DNA of 64,000 nucleotides from Umbelopsis ramanniana AG (lineage: Eukaryota > Mucoromycota > Umbelopsidomycetes > Umbelopsidales > Umbelopsidaceae). The position numbers were made by a program, and so were the translations under genes. Every line of letters starts with the position of its first letter. The first letter of the stretch is position 1. This document shows, piece by piece, positions 57,456 through 64,000 of the stretch. The notes below the pieces were generated by a model that had not been told where the DNA came from, did not search any database, and saw only the letters and a list, made by a program, of their open reading frames with translations. The DNA is taken from positions 281,469 to 345,468 of the forward strand of contig NW_026252104.1 in assembly GCF_025399195.1 (NCBI RefSeq). Direction: 5' to 3'.

Positions 57456-59141
57456 CTAATCTCTGTACTTGTTCATGAATTGCTTGTGGAAATTGGTAAG
57501 ATTCTCACAGAAGTCATCGAAAAGGTCTTCAGGTGGCAAGAAGGTAGAACGGAAATGCCATGTGCCTTCCTTTTGACCGAATCCACTACCAGGAACAACA
57601 CAGACGCCAGTAGCATCAAGCATTTCGAGACAGTAGAAATTATCAGCGGCTTTGCCATGGGCTTCTGCATCAGCAATAGCCTTAGCGGGTAAGCGAATTT
57701 GAGGGAAAAGGTACATGGCTCCATAGGCAGGATTACAGGTGACACCTTCCAAAGAGTTGAAGCAAGCTTCGAGTTTGCGAGATCTTCGTCGAAGTGAGCT
57801 GTAGATGGAGCCAATTTCTTGACTGTACTTTTCGAACGACGGGTCGCCCTGCTTGGGTGGTTGACACATTAAATCGACCAATATCTGACCGTGTACATTG
57901 GGGCAAAGTGAGACAGAGGCAATTTTATAAATCTGAGACATAACCTCAGGATCAATGGCGTGAGCTTCAAAGTATCCACCTCGGCGACCACATTCACCAA
58001 TCATTCCCTTGGAAATGGAGTGAAAGGAGACAAGTTCCAAGTCATGGAAAATAGAATCCATGGACATGAGGACCTTTTTGAAACTATGGAAGGGGCGAGC
58101 TTCAGGTTCGTAGATGTTGGTCTGGTAGACTTCATCGGCCAAAAGGACGATTTGTTGGGTATAGCAGAATTCGATAATTTCTCGCATGTTTTCTTCTGAT
58201 AAACATTGTCCAGTTGGGTTGCCTGGGTTGATGATGACCAAAGCACGAACATCTGTTCCATTTGCACGTGCGGTACTGACGCTCGTCTCTAGGTCAGTAA
58301 CGTTGAGTGACCAGTCCTGACTTTCATCGAGGAGATAAGGTACAGGGGTTGCATCCAGGAGAGACAAAGTTGCCGAGTATAATGGGTATTGTGGAGTTGG
58401 AATCAAAATACCGGTAGATTTGTCTTTTACAAGGATAGATAAGATGCTTTGAACACCAGCCGAAGCTCCTTGAGTTAAATAAATATTCTCGGGGTCTGCG
58501 GCATAGCCATCTCTCTCGGCAATGAACTTGGCAACGTTTTCACGAATATGTGGGATGCCTTGAGAGTGAGAATAGGCACCGACGCTTCCAATGTGTTCCA
58601 AAAGTACCTCAGCTCTTTGTAAGGCATCTTCTGGATAAAGCTGACTCACAATGTGACGGTTCTCTGAAAGGAGAAGATCGGGGTTATCGCACAGTGAAGC
58701 TACCTGAGTTCCCGAAAAAGGTATTAGCCTTTGTCATTGGTTTCCACATGATATGTCAAGTGAAATACCGGAAACTTACCTGGCGAAAAAAAGTGATGGG
58801 CTTTTGTTGAAGTTGTTGAGGATTACCAATGTTGCAGTTGACAATGGTTTTGAATGGTAAGCTGTTCGTTTTGTTTAATTGGTCCCGGAGGGCTTCAGCC
58901 TTGATGGCCAATTCACCACGGACAGCGTATTCTACATTCTTTATATGAGCGTTCATATTGTCGATTCGAATAGTTTTTCTTCGTGGTTGTTGAGTTCCAC
59001 ATGCTATAGATTGATTATTAGTCATTTGTACATTATCAGATTCTATATGGAGCGGTTGAATAACTACATACGTTTAGTGTGATTTTGAGTGGATGATATT
59101 GGAGACGATGGGCGGATTAACGACGTATTTGGAGGAGCCAT
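57456..59141 (-). CDS. ALT1: Alanine aminotransferase
   Basis: PLP-dependent aminotransferase of the class I/II alanine transaminase (GPT) type, interconverting alanine and pyruvate with glutamate/2-oxoglutarate. Exons: 59141-59072, 59003-58780, 58703-57456; 513 residues. Visible motifs: TQGASAGVQSIL (cofactor phosphate region), INPGNPTGQCLSEENMREII, LLADEVYQTNIY, SFHSISKGMIGECGRRGGY (Lys of SISKG is the PLP-binding lysine of the family) and YCLEMLDATGVCVVPGSGFG near the end. The first exon is Ser/Pro/Thr-rich with a few Arg/Lys (MAPPNTSLIRPSSPISS) and could be a short mitochondrial presequence; localisation is unproven. The 3' end is 228 bases from the convergent Nbs1 stop. Confidence 0.95.
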
Positions 59142-60139
59142 TTTGTAAAAAGTGAGAAGATGAAAAAGATGGGGAAGAAAGGAACTGAGGTCTTTAAATA
59201 CTTTGTCCCAGATGGAACGAATACAAATGCGAGTGTGCGTGGGTCACAGGTGAGTGAGTGAATAAGGGATGACGGACTCTGAACTACAATAATTACTCAT
59301 GTTTAAATTCTCAAATATACCACATTCAGCCAGCCCCCAAGCGTCGGCTACTATGACACATTCACGGGATGCATCTATGTAGCGATATAAATAAATCTAT
59401 AACTTTTACTTGATAGATGAAGTGGCATTGAAATAGCAAAAGGCAATGTGCTTTCATTCCCCAGTTGCGTCATAGGTGTCCGGGACCAGATGTGAGCAAA
59501 TTTGTGTGATTCAAATCTCCTCTCACTCACACACCGGAAACCTTGATAAACTCAGCTCCGATGGTTCCTCTAGACCTTTAACGGCATACTCAAAGAATAT
59601 AGTTTAAGCATATGTGTAGCCACAGGAAATGAAGTGAGAGGGAGTTAGTCATTGTGGTGCGACAATAAAAATGTGTATTTGGTCTTTTCTAAAGGCAATA
59701 GGAGTTGGCGATATCTTCAAAGTAACTGTCTGTTTTTGGTATTTCGAAACGAGGTATATTCGTTATACCATGCCACAACCTTAAATTATCATATGACCGT
59801 GACCAATCAAATCTCAAATATAGACACCCTGTTTGGACGGAGCAGCAGTTGGTGGAGAGAAATGTGGGTGTAGGCCCCCGTTTTGAGAACTTACTATTGA
59901 GTTCGCATGTCTGGAAAGGGTTCTTTGATGTTTGCTCAAAATATTTTTGAGCAGTCAAATATTAAATGTGGTTTGACACCCTGAGTGTTGGGGAAAGGAA
60001 TCAACGAGGGACGGAGAGGCAGGTTGCTTTAAAAATACAATATTATTGTGTTCATTTGTGACCTGAATGACATCTACAACTGTTGAGACCCAAATGCTTG
60101 AGGATATACATGTTTTCTTTTTTATACTATAAAATTCTC
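59142..60139. other. Intergenic, upstream of alanine aminotransferase
   Basis: 1.0 kb between the alanine aminotransferase start and the XAP5 stop. It contains CA/TG-rich tracts near 59220-59270 and several short open frames without domains. No gene is supported. Confidence 0.5.
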
Positions 60140-61615
60140 TTATTTGGATTTTTTGGAATCCTTAATCTTGTATTTGCCATACTATGAAACGATAAAGTCA
60201 GTTTACTTGTATTCAAATGTCTCAAGTCGGCAAAACATGGAAAAGTTTTCACTTACGTTCTTCTCAGGATCAAATACTTCCCATCGACTGGCTGGGAAAA
60301 TATGCTTGTTTTTCTCGTACCAGGATCGTTCTACCACTTTACCGGCGTGAGACTAGGTCACCGGGTTGCATGGCGTTAACACAACTATTCATTCACACGA
60401 ACATGCATTGTAAAGAAGCTACATACCTCATCCTTTTCGACCGTCGCATCATGTACAAGTCGAACATCGTCATGAACATCAAAGTTGAACAATGGACCAG
60501 ATTTTCCTCTTGCTTTGTTGATGATGAAATCGTAGAATGTATAATGCTAGGTGGGTAGAGTGGACGTGCCTGGTTAGGTAAGATTTTCTCTGATGGTATT
60601 GTGCTCCCACCCGCCATACTTACATGTGGAATAATGAGATCCTCCTTAATGTAAAGCAGATTATCGACGTTAACAGAACGGAGTTCATGAATTTGTTGTC
60701 GACAAAGGTCTAAAAAGCGCGATATGGTGTCCCCCTTCTTGCACTGTAATCGGCTGTGTTAAAAACGTTTCCCAATATATCAAAAACACACCCTCCAATT
60801 CTACATACCTCAACCGTCTTACGATGGCCAGATCCATCCCAATAAGAGTATGTAATTTCTATGTCTTCATCTGATTTCAACAATATCAATTTGAGGACAA
60901 CAACATGTGCGCCACAGATGGCTGCGGAATCGCCTTACCTTTGATCTCTTCTTGCCTCTTCAACCATTGCTTCCTAAGCTCTTCACGCTCTATTCTTTCC
61001 ATTTCTTCACGCTCTCGGTCAGGAAGAAAACTCGTATTGACGTTGGGATCTTTGCCGAACTTCGGTTTTTTTATAACTTCCTTATCTTCATTCTCCTCTT
61101 CCTCTTCTTCGTCCTCTGCTGCAAACGAAAGTTTAACCTTGGATAGATTCTTCTTCTTCTTTTTCTTGATCTTCCCTTCACTGCAAAAATGCCGCCATTC
61201 ATGGCAATGAGATGATGCTGTTACATAACGCTATCATCGGACATGACCTCCTTACCCTACTGTTGCCGTCCTGGCAGCCTCCTGACGTTGTTGTTCCTCA
61301 ATATCCTCTTTGATTCTACGAAAATCGTTCAGTTCGAACAAACCGACAGTACTTGTCTTCAATTTTGAATCGATATCGGTAACAGCAGCCGCAAACTTGT
61401 CGGATCCTATGCGAACTTGATTGTCCTGTGGTTGGGTGTCCATTTTAGCGGTCATGTCACTTTGGAGAAATAATCCTCTGAGTTTGCGTTTTTCTAATGT
61501 TACGCATGCCTACCTTCGAAATCTGCTCCTTTTGCTTTTCGAATTCCTCCATCATCTTCTTTCGCTTTTTTTCAAGCATCCCATGTCGCTGTCCTTCAGC
61601 TCTTGAATCAGCCAT
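60140..61615 (-). CDS. XAP5/FAM50-family nuclear protein
   Basis: Conserved nuclear protein of the XAP5 (FAM50A) family, linked to pre-mRNA splicing and transcription control in other eukaryotes. Eight exons: 61615-61514, 61425-61256, 61180-60939, 60870-60809, 60743-60624, 60546-60427, 60352-60257, 60181-60140; 317 residues. Shared segments: [83 protein letters not shown] and [20 protein letters not shown], then [11 protein letters not shown]. The N-terminus is a charged helix ([18 protein letters not shown]) and a lysine run precedes the acidic stretch in exon 3. The second acceptor was placed at CCACAG (61426) because nearer candidates give stops. The family call is secure. Confidence 0.94.
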
Positions 61616-61841
61616 GACGAACTAAATCACGGTTTGGAGGTTCAGGTTCCAGTCTGCTCACGCAACTCCTCAATTTTTTCCTCCAACAGAGTGACTGTCA
61701 ACCCAGCCACTCGCCTGCAACCGATAAATGCCATTCTGGCACAAGGACGCCTTGTTGTTTCCCTGTGCATTGTCTCTCAGGAGCAGACGTTCTCATCTGT
61801 CGTATCATCCCTTTTCCATCACAGTGGCGCACTCGGTATCT
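61616..61841. promoter_or_regulatory. Divergent promoter, XAP5 and KEN-box gene
   Basis: 226 bases between start codons of the two divergent genes. Co-regulation is inferred from spacing; no specific motif is claimed. Confidence 0.4.
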
Positions 61842-62731
61842 ATGGCAGAGCCAAAGGCTGGTACTCCTGGTACGCTACTGGAGAAGTTGGTGTTGCACTC
61901 TCCGCGTCCTAGCTCGCCTTCACTCAGGGCTTGCCATAGGGCTAGAGACTTGACTGCCGTGTTTCAAGCGGTGGCCAAAGAAGAGGCCGTTCACCATTAT
62001 TCAAACGAACATACGGTTAGTGTCATCCTAAAAGATTGGCGTTTTTACTCTTCCACCCTGGCTTCAATGATTATTTACTTACCATTGTTTATTCTCATTT
62101 ATCAAACTATGTTTTTAAACCTTTCGTCTCTGGTTTGTTCTTTCCTCTCCTTCTACTGCTGGACTATACAAATAACTAGAATGAGTACGTGCACCATAAG
62201 CTTGATGACCAAGACAATTTTCTGATCGGCCACTACTTTGAGGATCAGACCACCACTACCACCTCAACATCGGTTTTCTATCTTCATGGTGCGCCGCTGT
62301 CAAAGACATTTGACATTTGGGAAGACAATAAGGACAGTCATGAGTGGATTGAAGACGATTTTCTCTCAGACACACTGTATACTTCTGCAACCAAGGATAA
62401 AGAAAACTTGCCGCCGATACCATCCTTTTCGTTTGTGGAACCACTATCTCTTGCTAACAAGGACCATGTTTGTAGTACGAATCGCAGTCATCTTATGGAA
62501 CTCCAATTGCGTAACTTTGTAAGCGAAGTGGAGGCACTCTGGAGGCGTAGCTTGCATACCAAAACGAAAACCACCAATTTCGGCAAACGGGGTGGACGCC
62601 GAAACCGCGTAATTGAGATGGCCGCTAAAGCCAATAGCCGATCTCGCTTGCCCAAAAGCCGCCACCATCATCGTGTTAACATTATATTCCCACTGGACGA
62701 TACTAGATACCTCTATTCTCGACACAAGTAA
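61842..62731 (+). CDS. KEN-box protein of unknown function
   Basis: 241 residues over two exons, 61842-62015 and 62180-62731. The N-terminus is MAEPKAGTPGTLLEKLVLHS. Residues near 130 read DKENLPPIPSF, which matches the KEN-box degron recognised by the APC/C in many cell-cycle proteins (KENxxP class). Other features are an acidic aromatic middle (DIWEDNKDSHEWIEDDF) and a basic C-terminus (KRGGRRNRVIEM, KSRHHHRVNIIF, SRHK). No domain family is recognised. An APC/C target is inferred from the motif alone, which occurs by chance in some proteins. The first intron is 164 bases. The stop falls at 62729. Confidence 0.7.
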
Positions 62732-64000
62732 ATATATTTATATATGTCTATATCCCTTTTAGCTTTATAAATATCCCTCCTCTCTTCCCGATGGCTATCC
62801 CTAACTATATCTAGCTATCCTAAACATCCCCAACCTCCGTACGAGCTTCATTAAAGAATACGTATATGCATCCGCCTAATTCGAGGTCGTCCCCTTGAAT
62901 TGAGATAGGAGAACTCTTTTTGTACGCTTCACAAAGCTCTTGCATAGCTTAAAAGCAAATGTGCACCCATGTGATATTGCCTGTTTGTCTGTTTTTCCAA
63001 GGTTAGCTGTGTTCATGTGCAAAGACTATACAGTCTTTAAAATTTAACACGTATAGGCTTTTCATTTAGTCACAGCATACACTTTGCCGCTCTTCCGCGC
63101 GATCTTTTCCAAAAAAGATTTCATTACTGACTTAAGAAGGCATTGTTTTACCGCGCTGGGTCGCTGTACCATTGTCCAATTTCAGTAGCGTAAACAACAA
63201 GTGCCGCCAAACGTGCAATTTCAATCCCTGTGTGACCCACCTTGCCCTCAATGTTCAATATAAATCAGCTATTGCTATGATATCGAGGGGCTTACAAGCT
63301 CTACTTCGGCGGAATGATCGCCTTTGTTTGAGGCAGCATCGGCAAATCGGGAGGAAAAGAGGTAGATAACCCTGTAATATGGCTCCTGATGTATTTGCCA
63401 ATGTGTGGCCATCGATTGGTCAGTCAACGAGGAACTAACTAATGAAATGAACTTCACGCATACTACTATATCGTCATCAGGTCATCATATGCTATGAATC
63501 TAATCATTGAAAGCCGTAATGCGGTGGTCAGGCAAAATGCATGGTTTGCCCTGTCATGATAGTTGATCTTCTAGATCAAATACATATCAGAGGTATATGC
63601 ATGGAGTGAAAAACGAAGAAGCCATAAGATACATTAAGTCTATTTGGACATGGTACTCTTCAGCGTAAATCACATTTGCTCGCCCGTCGTTTTTGGATTG
63701 GTACATTCGCTGTGCGAATCAAAGAATTTCATATCCCTCTCTAAATCTTCCTTTTATTTTTATCATGGCTTTACAAAAAGTTATTTTTTTAAGAGTTCTT
63801 CATCGTATTCAAAGTATAGACAACTCATCCCAATCATTTATTATTCGGACAAAGATGATATTCAGAATTACATGAACCATCTGTTATTATATGCTGTTTA
63901 ATTGATAAATGGGTCACCCAGTTTCAGGTCTCAGTTCATTCAGGCTCTGCCATTCGAACGGAGATCGCCGAGCGATATTGGAAGCAAGCCTTTTTTTTTT
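62732..64000. other. Gene-poor region, right edge
   Basis: 1.27 kb with no secure gene. A minus-strand stretch at about 63066-63412 has open, coding-like segments (listed in findings) but needs a very short or weak splice to join. The window ends in a T run at 63991-64000. No repeat or RNA gene was seen. Confidence 0.45.
63152..63412 (-). CDS. Possible small minus-strand gene, unresolved
   Basis: Minus-strand segments look coding: a Met at 63412 begins MATHWQIHQEPYYRVIYLFS, and a second segment at 63246-63152 reads GKVGHTGIEIARLAAL then VVYATEIGQWYSDPAR. A GTAAGC donor at 63295 and a GAG/AAG acceptor at about 63247 or 63241 could join them in frame. The 3' end is unclear: the shortest continuation would need a 25-base intron, and others give a different tail. 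No family is recognised. Confidence 0.25.

Noticed and set aside
63127-63151. 25-base intron
   Set aside because: Far below the shortest convincing intron in the window (about 50 bases); kept only as an open question.

Overview
The window is nuclear DNA of a fungus, most likely an early-diverging one (Mucoromycota, Mucorales-like). The reasons are dense genes on both strands, many short introns (mostly 50-110 bases, GTAAGT-type donors, YAG acceptors), AT-rich 5' leaders, fungal families (Vts1, Swf1, PDR-type ABC pumps, a fatty acid synthase beta-type N-terminus, UPF0658) together with genes uneven in Ascomycota (XAP5/FAM50, a fused LrgA-LrgB protein, a FAR1-type factor). The species call is an inference. 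I see no rRNA, tRNA, CRISPR array or complete transposon.

Layout. 1-905: 5' end of a fatty acid synthase gene running off the left edge. 2.4-4.9 kb: an NSUN-type RNA methyltransferase and a peptidyl-tRNA hydrolase, both minus strand. 5.6-8.8 kb: LrgA/LrgB-type membrane protein and an Apd1/sucrase-ferredoxin-like protein. 9.2-15.0 kb, plus strand: an ING/PHD chromatin reader with a 6-base micro-exon, a FAR1-domain transcription factor, ribosomal protein eL29. 15.5-18.8 kb, minus: Vts1/Smaug RNA-binding protein and a peroxisomal crotonase ending in SKL. 19.2-21.0 kb, plus: complex I 30 kDa subunit and a small membrane protein. 21.8-25.0 kb, minus: a protein carrying only the C-lobe of a kinase fold, and cytochrome bc1 subunit 8. 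26.6-28.1 kb, plus: a triose-phosphate/nucleotide-sugar transporter family member. 28.6-39.9 kb, minus: two tandem full-size PDR ABC transporters. 41.2-46.2 kb, plus: DAHP synthase and a UPF0658 Golgi membrane protein. 46.6-50.2 kb, minus: a serine/proline-rich protein with an unrecognised conserved C-terminal domain, and an HMG-box factor. 50.4-57.2 kb, plus: ribose-5-phosphate isomerase, Swf1 palmitoyltransferase, a GNAT acetyltransferase and an Nbs1/nibrin homologue. 57.5-61.6 kb, minus: alanine aminotransferase and XAP5. 61.8-62.7 kb, plus: a KEN-box protein of unknown function. The last 1.2 kb is nearly featureless.

Most genes are unrelated housekeeping functions; only the two ABC genes are clearly a local duplication. 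Three gene pairs are divergent across short gaps (HMG/ribose-5-phosphate isomerase, XAP5/KEN-box protein, and possibly a small minus ORF opposite ING) and may share promoters. All exon models were read by eye and checked for frame and splice-phase consistency; intron-free starts and the few weak splice sites are flagged in the entries. The items I would follow up first are the kinase C-lobe protein, the orphan C-terminal domain protein, the KEN-box protein, the ING micro-exon and the GC-AG intron of the Nbs1 gene.
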